Assembly (NCBI RefSeq): GCF_038002825.1
Contig: NZ_JBBODF010000001.1
Coordinates: forward strand, 6,944,001 to 7,008,000
Reading direction: 5' to 3'
Length of the DNA: 64,000 nucleotides
DNA from: Paenibacillus sp. FSL H8-0048
Lineage (GTDB): Bacteria; Bacillota; Bacilli; Paenibacillales; Paenibacillaceae
Under the pieces are notes generated by a model. That model was given only the letters and a program-made list of their open reading frames with translations, ran no database searches and had not been told where the DNA came from. The position numbers were made by a program, and so were the translations under genes. Numbering within the stretch: the stretch's first letter is position 1; every line of letters starts with the position of its first letter. This document shows, one piece after another, positions 1 through 8,839 of the stretch.

Positions 1-407
1 TCCTGATCGGGGCAGGCGGCATCGCCGGTCTGATCTCGGCTTCCGATCTGTCCGCCCAGGTGGTTCATCTGATTGAGCTGTCCGGCATTTCCGGTACGTT
101 CCTGGCCCCGATTTCCGGGATACTGATGGCTGCGGCTACCGCCTCAACCTCCACGGGTGTTATTGTCGCTACAGGCTCCTTCGGGCAGGCCATTCTGAAT
201 ATGGGTACGGCTCCGCTCGCTGCCGCTGTGATGGTTCATACCGGAGCTACGGTCATCGACTCGCTGCCGCAGGGCACTTACTTCCATGTCACGGCGGACA
301 GTATGAAAATGTCGATCAAGCAGCGTATGGGGCTCATCCCGTATGAGGCCATCGTTGGCGGCACGATGACGGTTGTGGCTACAATCGTATACGGATTTTT
401 ACTATAA
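1..407 (+). CDS. GntP-family permease, 3' part only
   Basis: This is the last 134 codons of a membrane permease; the frame is open from base 3 and the start lies outside the window. The visible part is hydrophobic and glycine/alanine rich, with a stretch typical of the GntP (gluconate/H+ symporter) family: small-residue helices, a conserved SLPQGTYFHVTA-like loop, then KxRMxLIPYE and a final hydrophobic helix. GntP proteins import sugar acids across the cytoplasmic membrane. It lies 30 bases upstream of a glycerate kinase gene in the same direction, so both are probably cotranscribed. With the xylonate-type genes that follow, the substrate may be xylonate, gluconate or glycerate; the sequence cannot decide. 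E. coli yjhF, the transporter of the yjhIHGF set, belongs to the same family. Confidence 0.8.
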   Translation, partial: LIGAGGIAGLISASDLSAQVVHLIELSGISGTFLAPISGILMAAATASTSTGVIVATGSFGQAILNMGTAPLAAAVMVHTGATVIDSLPQGTYFHVTADSMKMSIKQRMGLIPYEAIVGGTMTVVATIVYGFLL

Positions 408-437
408 TAATTAAATTAGGATAGATGAGGTGTAGAA

Positions 438-1580
438 ATGAGAGAGAGAACCTTTGTACTGGCGCCGGATTCCTTCAAGGAGAGCATGACTGCGAAAGAA
501 GTATGTACAGCGATGGAGGCCGGGCTCCGCAAGATATACCCAGAAGCAACCTACATCCATGTTCCGATGGCGGACGGCGGGGAGGGGACCGTACAGTCCC
601 TTGTCGATGCTTCCGGCGGAGAGATTCACGATAAAGAGGTAACAGGGCCGCTGGGCGGGCCGGTTATGGCCAAATTCGGAATTCTCGGCGACGGGCAGAC
701 GGCGGCGATCGAGATGGCTTCGGCCAGCGGCATTCAACTGGTGGACAGGGCCGAGCGCAATCCGCTGATTACCACAACTTACGGGACGGGCGAGCTGATT
801 CTGGAATGTCTGAACCGGGGCATCCGCAAAATCATCATCGGCATCGGCGGCAGCGCCACCAATGACGGCGGTGCCGGCATGGCCGAAGCGCTCGGCGCTA
901 GATTCCTGGATGAGGCGGGGAACTTACTTCCGCGCGGCGGCGGCAGCCTGGGGCAGCTGGCCAGTGTTGACGTTAGCAGGCTTGATGTGAGACTGCAGCA
1001 GGTTCAGCTCATCGTTGCCTGCGATGTGACGAACCCGTTATGCGGCGAGCAGGGGGCTTCGGCGGTCTTTGGTCCGCAAAAAGGAGCCACCCCTGACATG
1101 GTCCGGCAGCTTGACGCCAATCTCGCCCATTATGCGGCGGTGGTGAAGCAGCAGTTGCACAAGGATGTGTGCGATCTGCCTGGAGCCGGTGCAGCAGGGG
1201 GACTGGGCGCGGGCCTGATGATCTTCACGCAGGCAACGCTGCAGAAGGGGATTGAGATCGTCATCGAATACACTGCTCTCCAGCAGAAGCTGGAGCAGGC
1301 GGACTTCGTCTTCACCGGTGAAGGCGGAATTGACTTCCAGACCAAATTCGGCAAAACACCATACGGCGTCGCCCGCACCGCCAAGGCTGGCGGCAAGAAA
1401 GTGATCGCCCTGGCCGGTTATATCGGCGAAGGGATTGATACGCTGTATGCCGAAGGCATCGATGCCGTATTCGGCATTGTGCCGGGCGCATCCAGCCTGG
1501 AGAAGCTGCTGGCTGACGGCCCCGCCAATGTCGAGCGGACCTGCGAGAATATCGCCAGGCTGCTGAAGCTGGCTGAATAG
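438..1580 (+). CDS. glxK: glycerate kinase (GarK/GlxK family)
   Basis: This 380-residue cytoplasmic kinase should phosphorylate D-glycerate (2-phosphoglycerate in the GarK/GlxK family), feeding lower glycolysis. Family landmarks are visible: the N-terminal LAPDSFKESMTA block (residues about 8-19), MADGGEGT (about 44-51), a glycine-rich GGSATNDGGAG block (about 137-147) and FTGEGGIDFQTKFGKTP near residue 295. The length equals that of the family. The ATG lies a few bases after GATGAGGTG, a modest ribosome site. It follows the GntP permease by 30 bases and ends just before a strong terminator. Glycerate arises from glyoxylate or sugar diacids, so the gene could also drain glycolaldehyde-derived carbon from the xylonate branch encoded nearby; that link is inference. 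Confidence 0.93.
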   Translation: MRERTFVLAPDSFKESMTAKEVCTAMEAGLRKIYPEATYIHVPMADGGEGTVQSLVDASGGEIHDKEVTGPLGGPVMAKFGILGDGQTAAIEMASASGIQLVDRAERNPLITTTYGTGELILECLNRGIRKIIIGIGGSATNDGGAGMAEALGARFLDEAGNLLPRGGGSLGQLASVDVSRLDVRLQQVQLIVACDVTNPLCGEQGASAVFGPQKGATPDMVRQLDANLAHYAAVVKQQLHKDVCDLPGAGAAGGLGAGLMIFTQATLQKGIEIVIEYTALQQKLEQADFVFTGEGGIDFQTKFGKTPYGVARTAKAGGKKVIALAGYIGEGIDTLYAEGIDAVFGIVPGASSLEKLLADGPANVERTCENIARLLKLAE

Positions 1581-1587
1581 AATGTGC

Positions 1588-1632
1588 AAACTATGGCCCC
1601 GGGAATAAGATTTCCCCGGGGCCATAGTTTTG
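1588..1632 (+). terminator. rho-independent terminator after glxK
   Basis: A perfect 15-bp stem (arms 1589-1603 and 1615-1629, AACTATGGCCCCGGG and its complement) with an 11-base loop lies eight bases after the glxK stop and is followed by a short T run. It closes the permease-kinase operon. Confidence 0.9.
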
Positions 1633-1690
1633 TGTTGTGTGGTTGAACGGATGGAGGCGTAGCCGCATCGGCCATATGGATGAAAGAAGT

Positions 1691-1813
1691 GGAAAAAGAG
1701 CATTTAATTCTCACTAATCCGCACATTTGGGGATTTTAGATGGAAAAAGTACAACTGCTGAGCCGGAAACCTGCATTTGGCGGGAGCTGGGCTGAATTAA
1801 ATGCCCTTTTTCC
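1691..1813. repeat. 123-bp element with 20-bp terminal inverted repeats
   Basis: GGAAAAAGAGCATTTAATTC at 1691-1710 is repeated in inverted form at 1794-1813 with 19 of 20 bases matching. The ends enclose 83 bp of non-coding sequence that contains a third partial GGAAAAAG copy at 1742. No open reading frame of interest lies inside. The rest of 1633-2115 holds no gene that I can support. The size and ends resemble a miniature inverted-repeat element or a long hairpin, without any transposase nearby. Confidence 0.55.
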
Positions 1814-2115
1814 AATTAAATTCCCCAGCTTGTCAATCAGCCGAAAATTAGATGTACCTAATCCACCTAGCGTCATGCGATAAGCGCGTAAAGTTAGCCG
1901 GAAGCAAGTTAGTGTTACCTTCATTGTCCCTCATGCGTGCCCACTGGGGAACTTGTTCTGTAACCCCACCTTACTTCCTCGCGTCTACGCTACCTATCGG
2001 AAGTGCGCCCCGTCTTCCTCTTGAACAGATCTGCTACGCGGCTCCTTCCGCCTCAATGTCTGCCCCGACGTCCATTCGTACTCCGTCCCAGCATCTCCGC
2101 AATCCCCGCCACAAG

Positions 2116-3144
2116 CTACTTATACAGCGCCAGCAGCTCATGCGTAAGCTCGAAGAGCTGCAGCAGGTTTCTCGGGTCCTTGCCGGTGATGCTCCCGATC
2201 CGCTTCAGGCGGTATTGCAGCGTATTGCGGTGGATGTTCAGCTGCTCAGCCGTCTGCGAGACACTGCAATTGTGATTGATGAAGCTGCGGAGCGTCTCCA
2301 GCAGATCGGCGGTATCCTCCAGCTTCATCGCCGTGCCGGGCTTGTCTGACAGCTTCGCCTGACTGAGCTTTACCAGGAATTCCGCATCCTCGTAGCGGAT
2401 CGATTGCGCAGCAGGGCGGAGTGCCAGAATAACACCGAGGGCAGCTTTGGCCTGACGGTAGCCCTCTGCGATACTGGCCTCCAGCCGGCCCGAAGCCAGC
2501 AGGAGCTGCGGCTGATTGTGCAGCAGCTCCGCAATCAGCCGGCTGCAGTCCAGCCGGTTCTGGACCAGGATTACCCATGTATCCCCATCAAGCTGGAAGG
2601 ACGGATGCAGGAACAAAAGCTTTGTCTCATCCAGCTCCGGCTGCACATGCTTGAGATACAGCACGGTGGTCTTCTGCAGAAGGTCGATCTGATAGGCCGC
2701 CGCTTCTTTTCGCAGCTTCTGGGAGTAAGCTCCCTGATGGTTAAGAAGCATCTCCAGCAGCGCCTTCTTGCGGTTGGCCTCGCTGGCCAGATGCTCCAGC
2801 GTGTTTCTTTGCTCAATGAGCAGCGATACCGTGGTCCTCACGATATTGCAGAAGGGGCGGACCTCTTCCGGGCTGCCGGAGATTCCGATTACACCTACGC
2901 GGGTATTGCCGATGACAATCGGTTCGTTGGTGCCCTTTTTCTCATATCGCCCGTCCTCCATGACTTCGACCCTATGCCCGGTGGACAGCGCTTCGACAGC
3001 CCCCTGATGAACGGTGCCGACCCTTGCCTTATGTCCGCTGCCGATGATGATTCCCTGATCGTTCATGATGTTGATGTTATAGGGGATATCCATCATCATC
3101 TTGTCTACAATCTCCTGAGCCTGCTTCTCCGATAGCTGAAACAA
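2116..3144 (-). CDS. cdaR: CdaR-type sugar-diacid/glycerate-responsive regulator
   Basis: This 342-residue transcriptional activator has the CdaR layout. An N-terminal putative sugar-diacid recognition domain (about residues 1-135, starting FQLSEKQAQEIVDKMM and including INIMNDQGIIIGSG) is followed by a middle GGDEF-like region and a C-terminal PucR-type helix-turn-helix (about 285-342, with SQTAEQLNIHRNTLQYRLKRI). Family members activate glucarate, galactarate, glycolate or glycerate genes. The start is TTG, placed behind a good GGAGGGAG site. It points towards glxK and is the last gene of the leftward stretch after the aldolase, but a hairpin separates those two. Its likely target is the neighbouring permease-glxK operon, by analogy with E. 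coli CdaR controlling garK; this is inference. Confidence 0.9.
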   Translation of the reverse strand: MFQLSEKQAQEIVDKMMMDIPYNINIMNDQGIIIGSGHKARVGTVHQGAVEALSTGHRVEVMEDGRYEKKGTNEPIVIGNTRVGVIGISGSPEEVRPFCNIVRTTVSLLIEQRNTLEHLASEANRKKALLEMLLNHQGAYSQKLRKEAAAYQIDLLQKTTVLYLKHVQPELDETKLLFLHPSFQLDGDTWVILVQNRLDCSRLIAELLHNQPQLLLASGRLEASIAEGYRQAKAALGVILALRPAAQSIRYEDAEFLVKLSQAKLSDKPGTAMKLEDTADLLETLRSFINHNCSVSQTAEQLNIHRNTLQYRLKRIGSITGKDPRNLLQLFELTHELLALYK

Positions 3145-3291
3145 CCGGAACTCCCTCCTCCTCTTGAGCGGGTAACCGCCCTATACTGCCTCTTAATCAC
3201 TCGTTGTGCATCTGAACAAAATTATAGACCAACCTTCACAGCGAAGAAAGGAGGAACATCACTAGCCGTAGCACGAAGTACCACCCGGCAC

Positions 3292-3321
3292 CAAAAAAGC
3301 CAGCCCAGACTTGGGCTGACC
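3292..3321 (-). terminator. terminator downstream of the aldolase gene
   Basis: Read leftward, GTCAGCCCA and TGGGCTGGC pair around a four-base loop and are followed by six T residues. The hairpin sits 60 bases past the aldolase stop and isolates that gene from cdaR. Confidence 0.85.
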
Positions 3322-3380
3322 TTGAAGGGCGGTAGGACCTTGAGAAATAAGAATGGATGGGTCCGCACTATAAATATCGC

Positions 3381-4295
3381 TTACCCTTGAGCAATTCCCG
3401 CCCGGCTGAAAATCTGCTTCAGCCTATCCTCATGCTCCGCGCTCCACACCCCCGGTGAAGCCAGACTGAAGGTCGATACCGGCAGGCCGGACAGCCGGAC
3501 GGCTTCTTTAATAGAAGCTACGAACGGATCATCGATGGCATACAGCGCCGGAATCTCAATCAGACGCTTCTGGAAGGCGAGCACACCGGCCAGGTCGCCC
3601 TGCTTGAAGTTATCGTATACACCCAGCATCAGCTCTGGAGCGAAGTTGGCACTGGCCGCAATGGCCCCGTCTCCACCGGCAGCGAGTGTAGGCAGCAGGT
3701 ATTCATCGAAGCCGCAGAAGACGGAGAAGTCCGGGCTGACCGCCTTGACCTGCATGATCATCTGGCGGATGTGGCTAAGCTGGTCCACGGTATCCTTGAT
3801 GCCGAGTACATTCGGATAATGTGCGGCCAGGCGGGCCACGAAGGCCGGAGTCAGATCCTGGCCGGTCATGGCCGGGAAGTTATACAGCATGAGCGGTACA
3901 TCGACGGCTTCCAGAACAGCAGCATAATGCGCAAACAGGGCGTCCCCGCTCAGCTTGTAGTAATACGGATTCATAATGACGATGCCGGTAGCTCCATGTT
4001 CAGCGGCATGACGGGAGAGCCGGAGGGTCTCAGGGGCCGTATTGCTGCCAGTGCCAATCCAGGCTGGAAGACGGCCATTCGTATACTCCAGGCATAGCTC
4101 TGCGATCTCTTCACGCTGCTCTGCGGTGAACAGGGTGAATTCTCCGGCTGTTCCAAGGAAGAATAGACCGTGAACCCCTTTGGCGATCAGGCTGTCGATC
4201 AGCAGCTTCATTCCGTCACGGTCGAATTTACCGGCGGAATCCAGAATCGTCGGGACGGGAGGAATGACACCTGCATTCGGGTGGCTAAGTTTCAT
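3381..4295 (-). CDS. DapA-family aldolase, probable 2-keto-3-deoxy-pentonate aldolase
   Basis: This 304-residue (beta/alpha)8 class I aldolase belongs to the dihydrodipicolinate synthase/N-acetylneuraminate lyase superfamily. The GTAGEF block (about 49-54), the tyrosine of MLYNFP (about 136-141) and the Schiff-base lysine in GIKDT (about 165-169) are all present. Members cleave 2-keto-3-deoxy sugar acids to pyruvate plus an aldehyde. The gene lies back to back with an IclR regulator and a YjhG-type xylonate dehydratase. This arrangement strongly suggests the YjhH/YagE reaction, 2-keto-3-deoxy-D-pentonate to pyruvate and glycolaldehyde. A KDG aldolase or true DapA is possible, but a biosynthetic DapA would not be expected here. 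The start is supported by an AGGAGGC ribosome site. Confidence 0.85.
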   Translation of the reverse strand: MKLSHPNAGVIPPVPTILDSAGKFDRDGMKLLIDSLIAKGVHGLFFLGTAGEFTLFTAEQREEIAELCLEYTNGRLPAWIGTGSNTAPETLRLSRHAAEHGATGIVIMNPYYYKLSGDALFAHYAAVLEAVDVPLMLYNFPAMTGQDLTPAFVARLAAHYPNVLGIKDTVDQLSHIRQMIMQVKAVSPDFSVFCGFDEYLLPTLAAGGDGAIAASANFAPELMLGVYDNFKQGDLAGVLAFQKRLIEIPALYAIDDPFVASIKEAVRLSGLPVSTFSLASPGVWSAEHEDRLKQIFSRAGIAQG

Positions 4296-4391
4296 TTTAT
4301 TTTTGCCTCCTGGTTTGTTATTATAAACATATGATTATTATAGTGAACTTGAAAGGCTTAATCAATGGATTTATGAGAGGGGAATGAAGGT
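4296..4391. promoter_or_regulatory. divergent promoter region between aldolase and IclR genes
   Basis: This 96-bp AT-rich spacer carries the ribosome sites of both flanking genes. An imperfect palindrome centred on CATATG (about 4320-4340) is a reasonable candidate for the IclR operator. Both promoters must lie here, so one regulator site could control both directions. Confidence 0.5.
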
Positions 4392-5150
4392 GTGGACCAG
4401 AAGTACTGGGTTCCGGCATTGGAACGGGCAGATCTGATTCTTAAGGCCATCTCAAGACAGACCGGAGCGCTCAAAATGACAGATCTTTGCGAGGAGACCG
4501 GCATTAACAAAAGCTCGATGTTCTCGCTGCTGCGCACAATGGAGACTCTGGGGTGGGTGGTGAAGGATGCGGGCGAGAGGTATGTGCTTGGCGCCGGGAT
4601 CTCCTACTATAATACCGTCTACAATGATTCGCTTAAGCAGAATATGAATCTGGTAGAGCGGTTTCTGGCAGAGTCGGTGCAGAGTGTCGGGGCGGTGGGC
4701 GAGACCTTTCAGCTGTCGGTGCTGGACCGCGATGAGATTATTTACCTGGCCAAGCAGGAGGGGCAGTCTCTGGTAAGGCTGGAGTCCAGCCCCGGTATGC
4801 GGTTTCCGGCATATGCGACGGCGATGGGCAAGATGATGCTGGCGCTGCTGCCGGAGGGTGAGCTGGAACGGCGTTATCCCGATAAAATGCTGCCTGCCGT
4901 CACTGCCCGCACGCTCACAGACTGGTCTAAGTTCACTGCAGCCTTGGCTGCGATCCGTAAGACCGGCTATGCGCTGGATCAGGAGGAGATTATCCAAGGC
5001 ATCAGCTGCGCCGCAGCGCCGGTTCTGGATGCCTCAGGCAAGGCAGTTGCCGCTGTCAGCACCTCGATGCTTCAGCATGCATTCGAGGCGAAGCGGGAGA
5101 TTGCGCTGCGGGAGGTAAAGGCACTGGCAGGGAAGCTCTCGTTGTCTTAG
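4392..5150 (+). CDS. IclR-family transcriptional regulator
   Basis: This 252-residue regulator has an N-terminal winged helix-turn-helix (about 10-65, with LCEETGINKSSMFSLLRTMETLGWV) and a C-terminal IclR effector domain (about 80-250, including SSPGMRFPAYATAMGKMMLA and YALDQEEIIQGISCAAAPVLD). The GTG start follows a GAGAGGGGAA site. IclR proteins sense small carboxylic acids or sugar acids and usually act on divergent or downstream genes. It heads a rightward unit with the dehydratase 50 bases downstream and lies back to back with the aldolase. E. coli YjhI occupies the same position in the xylonate operon. The effector is probably xylonate or its keto-deoxy product (inference). Confidence 0.9.
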   Translation: MDQKYWVPALERADLILKAISRQTGALKMTDLCEETGINKSSMFSLLRTMETLGWVVKDAGERYVLGAGISYYNTVYNDSLKQNMNLVERFLAESVQSVGAVGETFQLSVLDRDEIIYLAKQEGQSLVRLESSPGMRFPAYATAMGKMMLALLPEGELERRYPDKMLPAVTARTLTDWSKFTAALAAIRKTGYALDQEEIIQGISCAAAPVLDASGKAVAAVSTSMLQHAFEAKREIALREVKALAGKLSLS

Positions 5151-5200
5151 CTTAGGCATCCGGGCAAGATCATTCATACTGAGGGAGAGAAGGGGTTACT

Positions 5201-7180
5201 GTGAAATTGACCGTACAAGAGATTATGAAGGAAGACATCATTGAAGCTGTTCCGGTACATACCGCTGCAGAAGGGCCGGCAGGCCAGCTGCCGATCACCG
5301 GGGAGGTGCTGCGGAATGCGCCGAGCGGAGAGATTTTTGGCATGACCCAGAATGCGGGCATGGGCTGGAATCCGCTGCTGCTGAACCGGCCCCAGTATCT
5401 GATTCTCGGAACGATGGGCGGCATCCGGCGTGAGGACGGCACTCCGCTGGCGCTCGGATACCATACCGGTCACTGGGAGATCGGTGTGATGATGGAAGAG
5501 ATCGCGGAGGAGCTTACCGCAAATGAGGGGATTCCGTTCGCCGGTTATGTCAGCGATCCCTGTGACGGCAGGTCCCAGGGAACCACAGGCATGTTCGATT
5601 CCCTCCCTTACCGCAATGATGCGGCCATCGTGCTGCGGCGGCTGATCCGTTCACTCCCCACACGTAAGGGCGTGCTTGGCGTAGCGACCTGCGACAAAGG
5701 ACTGCCCGCCATGCTGCTGGCCCTTGCCGGCATGCACAAGCTGCCGGGCATCATCGTGCCCGGCGGCGTGACCCTGCCTCCTATAGAGGGAGAGGACGCA
5801 GGTAAGGTGCAGAGCATCGGGGCGCGCTACAGCAACGGGGAGCTGTCCCTGGAGGAAGCGGCAGATCTCGGCTGCCGGGCCTGTGCGACGCCGGGCGGCG
5901 GCTGTCAGTTCCTCGGCACCGCCGCAACCGCCCAGGTGATTGCGGAGGCACTTGGCATGGCGCTGCCGCATTCGGCCCTGTCTCCTTCGGGGCAGCCGAT
6001 CTGGAAGAACATCGGCCGCCAGTCGGCCCGGGCCCTTCAGCATCTGGATCAGAACGGAATCGTGATGAGTGACATTCTGACAGATCAGTCGATCCAGAAT
6101 GCCATGGTGCTGCACGCTGCCTTCGGCGGCTCTACGAATCTGCTGCTGCATCTGCCGGCCATCGCCCATGCCGCCGGGCTGAAGGTTCCGACCGTTGAGG
6201 ACTGGAACCGGGTGAACCGGATGGTTCCGCGCCTCGTCAGCGTGCTGCCGAATGGTCCGGTACCGCATCCGACCATCCGGGTGTTCCTCGCAGGGGGAGT
6301 TCCTGAAGTTATGCTGCATCTGCGGAAGCTGGGGCTGATTGATGAGTCCGTGCTGACGGTAACCGGGCGCACACTGGGCGAGAATCTGGACTGGTGGGAG
6401 AGCTCGCAGCGCCGGACGGAGCTGCGGCAGCGGCTGCTGGAAGCGGATGGCGTAGACCCGGATTCCGTGATCATGAGTCCGGAAGAGGCTAAACGCCAGG
6501 GCATGGCGTCTACGATGACGTTCCCTATCGGCAATCTCTGCCCCGAAGGTGCAGTTATCAAATCGGCAGCCATTGATCCTGCCGTTCTGGACAGCGAGGG
6601 CGTCTATCGCCATACCGGGCGAGTGAAGGTGTTCACCACAGAGAGAGCCGCCATCCGCAGCATCAAGCTGGGTATGGTTCAAGCGGGGGATATTCTGGCT
6701 GTCATCGGCCGTGGACCGAGCGGAACCGGGATGGAGGAGACTTACCAGCTCACCTCGGCGCTCAAGCATCTGCCGTACGGCAAATATGTCACGCTGATCA
6801 CGGATGCCCGCTTCTCCGGCGTCTCCACAGGTGCCTGCATCGGCCATATGGGGCCGGAGGCACTGGCGGGTGGCCCGCTTGGCAAGCTTCGTGATAATGA
6901 CTGGGTGGAGGTGCGGATTGATACTGTGAATCTGGAAGGAAGCGTGAATCTGGTCGGTGAGGGGAATGAGCCGCTGACCAAGGAAGCGGGGACGCTGATT
7001 CTGGCTTCGCGGACACCTCATCCGGGCCTGGCGGTAGACCCGGGCTTGCCGGAGGATACCCGGCTGTGGGCTGCTCTGCAGGCGGCCAGCGGCGGAACCT
7101 GGAAGGGCTGTATCTACGACACTGATAAAATCATTGCCTTACTGGAAGCAGGACGGCAAGCATTGGAGGAGAAACTATGA
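5201..7180 (+). CDS. yjhG: D-xylonate dehydratase, YjhG/YagF type
   Basis: This 659-residue IlvD/Edd-superfamily dehydratase should convert D-xylonate to 2-keto-3-deoxy-D-xylonate. Its length and block order follow the YjhG subfamily rather than IlvD (about 560). Visible blocks include PSGEIFGMTQNAGMGW near residue 43, YVSDPCDGRSQGTTGMFDSL (about 109-128), GVATCDKGLPA (about 160-170), CATPGGGCQFLGTA (about 230-243) and ITDARFSGVSTGACIGHMGP near residue 533. The cysteines in DPCDG, TCDKG and GGGCQ are the likely iron-sulfur ligands. The start is GTG behind GAGAAGGGG. The stop overlaps the start of the beta-xylosidase gene (ATGA), implying translational coupling. A related sugar acid such as arabinonate cannot be excluded. 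Confidence 0.92.
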   Translation: MKLTVQEIMKEDIIEAVPVHTAAEGPAGQLPITGEVLRNAPSGEIFGMTQNAGMGWNPLLLNRPQYLILGTMGGIRREDGTPLALGYHTGHWEIGVMMEEIAEELTANEGIPFAGYVSDPCDGRSQGTTGMFDSLPYRNDAAIVLRRLIRSLPTRKGVLGVATCDKGLPAMLLALAGMHKLPGIIVPGGVTLPPIEGEDAGKVQSIGARYSNGELSLEEAADLGCRACATPGGGCQFLGTAATAQVIAEALGMALPHSALSPSGQPIWKNIGRQSARALQHLDQNGIVMSDILTDQSIQNAMVLHAAFGGSTNLLLHLPAIAHAAGLKVPTVEDWNRVNRMVPRLVSVLPNGPVPHPTIRVFLAGGVPEVMLHLRKLGLIDESVLTVTGRTLGENLDWWESSQRRTELRQRLLEADGVDPDSVIMSPEEAKRQGMASTMTFPIGNLCPEGAVIKSAAIDPAVLDSEGVYRHTGRVKVFTTERAAIRSIKLGMVQAGDILAVIGRGPSGTGMEETYQLTSALKHLPYGKYVTLITDARFSGVSTGACIGHMGPEALAGGPLGKLRDNDWVEVRIDTVNLEGSVNLVGEGNEPLTKEAGTLILASRTPHPGLAVDPGLPEDTRLWAALQAASGGTWKGCIYDTDKIIALLEAGRQALEEKL

Positions 7181-8760
7181 GCCGAAATCTGATTCATAAT
7201 CCCATTCTGCGCGGATTTCATCCCGACCCGTCGATCTGCCGGGCTGGAGATGACTATTACATTGCTACTTCAACCTTTGAGTGGTTCCCCGGCGTGCGGA
7301 TTCATCATTCGCGCGATCTCGTGAACTGGCGGCCGCTGACTTATGCGCTGACCCGCAGCTCGCAGCTCAATATGGAGGGGGACCCCGATTCCGGCGGCAT
7401 CTGGGCACCTTGTCTCACGTACGACAATGGACTCTTTTATCTGATCTATACCGATGTCAAAAGCCGTCAGGGAGCTTTCAAGGATACGCCTAACTATCTG
7501 GTGACGGCCGAGAATATTGAAGGCCCCTGGTCCGAGCCAGTCTATCTAAATAGTAGCGGCTTCGACCCCTCGCTGTTCCATGACGAGGACGGGCGTAAAT
7601 GGCTGGTCAATATGCTGTGGGATCACCGCACCGGCCGCAACAGCTTCGCCGGGATTGTGCTCCAGGAATATTCGGTGGAGGAGCAGCGCCTGATCGGCCC
7701 GGTTACTAACATCTACAAAGGGACGGAGCTGAAGCTGACCGAAGGCCCGCACCTGTACCGGAAGGACGGCTGGTATTATCTGATTACTGCTGAGGGCGGT
7801 ACGCAGTATGATCATGCGGTAACGGTAGCCCGCGCGAAGCAGATTGAAGGTCCTTACGAGACCGCTCCCGTTAATCCGCTGCTGACCTCTGCAGGACACC
7901 CCGGGCTTGCGCTGCAAAAAGCAGGCCATGCCAGCCTGGTAGAGACGCAGACCGGCGAATGGTACATGGTGCATCTGTGCGGCCGTCCGGTTACGGACAA
8001 GTACTGCAACCTAGGCCGGGAGACGGCGATTCAGCGCGTTGAATTTACAGCAGACGGCTGGCTGGCCTTGTCCGGGGGCGGAAATGCTCCATCGCTGACG
8101 GTGGAAGGCCCGGATCTTCCGGCGCATCCTTTTGCGCCAGCCGCTCCGCGCGACGACTTCGACGCTCCGCAGCTGGATGTCCGCTGGAGCACACTACGCG
8201 TGCCGGCCGATGAAACCTGGCTCTCGCTCCAGGAGCGTCCCGGCTATCTGCGCCTGCGTGGCAGGGAATCGATGAGCTCCATGCACCGCCAGAGCCTGGT
8301 TGCCCTGCGCCAGCAGGCCTTCCGTTGCAGCGCGGAGACCTCGGTGGACTTCGAGCCGCAGCATTTCCAGCAGATGGCCGGCCTGATCGTCTATTACGAT
8401 ACGATGGATTACCTCTATCTGCGGATCACGCACGATGAAGTCCTTGGCCGAACCCTGGGACTCATCCGCTCCAAGGATGGAGTCTATGAAGACACCTTGA
8501 CGCCTGAAGTACCGCTGCCTCCCGGAGCAAGTGTAGCGCTCAAGGTCGTCATTGACGGCGAATTGGCCCAGTTCTATTACAGCACCGGCGGCTCCGATTG
8601 GGAGAAGATCGGCCCGGCTCTGGAAATCTACCATCTGTCCGATGATTTCCCGGCCTATATCCGGTTTACCGGCACCTTCATCGGCATGTGCGCCCAGGAC
8701 CTCAGCGGCACGCTGCATCCGGCTGATTTTGATTACTTTGAGTATCTGGAGCAAGAGTAA
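7177..8760 (+). CDS. xynB: GH43 beta-xylosidase / alpha-L-arabinofuranosidase
   Basis: This 527-residue glycoside hydrolase has no signal peptide, so it should act inside the cell on imported xylo-oligosaccharides. The N-terminal five-bladed propeller shows the GH43 residues: the base Asp in GFHPDPS (about residue 17), the modulating Asp in GFDPSLF (about 128) and the acid Glu in LTEGPHLY (about 189). The second half (from about 320) is the beta-sandwich of the XynB-type subfamily. The ATG overlaps the yjhG stop by four bases, so xylosidase and xylonate dehydratase are made together. This ties xylose release to xylonate breakdown, although no xylose dehydrogenase is visible in the window. Confidence 0.93.
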   Translation: MSRNLIHNPILRGFHPDPSICRAGDDYYIATSTFEWFPGVRIHHSRDLVNWRPLTYALTRSSQLNMEGDPDSGGIWAPCLTYDNGLFYLIYTDVKSRQGAFKDTPNYLVTAENIEGPWSEPVYLNSSGFDPSLFHDEDGRKWLVNMLWDHRTGRNSFAGIVLQEYSVEEQRLIGPVTNIYKGTELKLTEGPHLYRKDGWYYLITAEGGTQYDHAVTVARAKQIEGPYETAPVNPLLTSAGHPGLALQKAGHASLVETQTGEWYMVHLCGRPVTDKYCNLGRETAIQRVEFTADGWLALSGGGNAPSLTVEGPDLPAHPFAPAAPRDDFDAPQLDVRWSTLRVPADETWLSLQERPGYLRLRGRESMSSMHRQSLVALRQQAFRCSAETSVDFEPQHFQQMAGLIVYYDTMDYLYLRITHDEVLGRTLGLIRSKDGVYEDTLTPEVPLPPGASVALKVVIDGELAQFYYSTGGSDWEKIGPALEIYHLSDDFPAYIRFTGTFIGMCAQDLSGTLHPADFDYFEYLEQE

Positions 8761-8839
8761 AGTAGCCTATAGCTGTAACATCGAAAATGATGTTGCCATA
8801 AGGCTAAGGCTGAAAGGGAAACTAGGGCAATGAACAATT

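Noticed and set aside
1852..2349. 165-codon frame overlapping the 3' end of cdaR
   Set aside because: Half of it is antisense to the CdaR helix-turn-helix; the other half shows no ribosome site or recognisable protein.
5651..7021. 456-codon frame antisense to yjhG
   Set aside because: Shadow of a well-conserved dehydratase; composition is Arg/His/Pro-rich as expected for an antisense frame.
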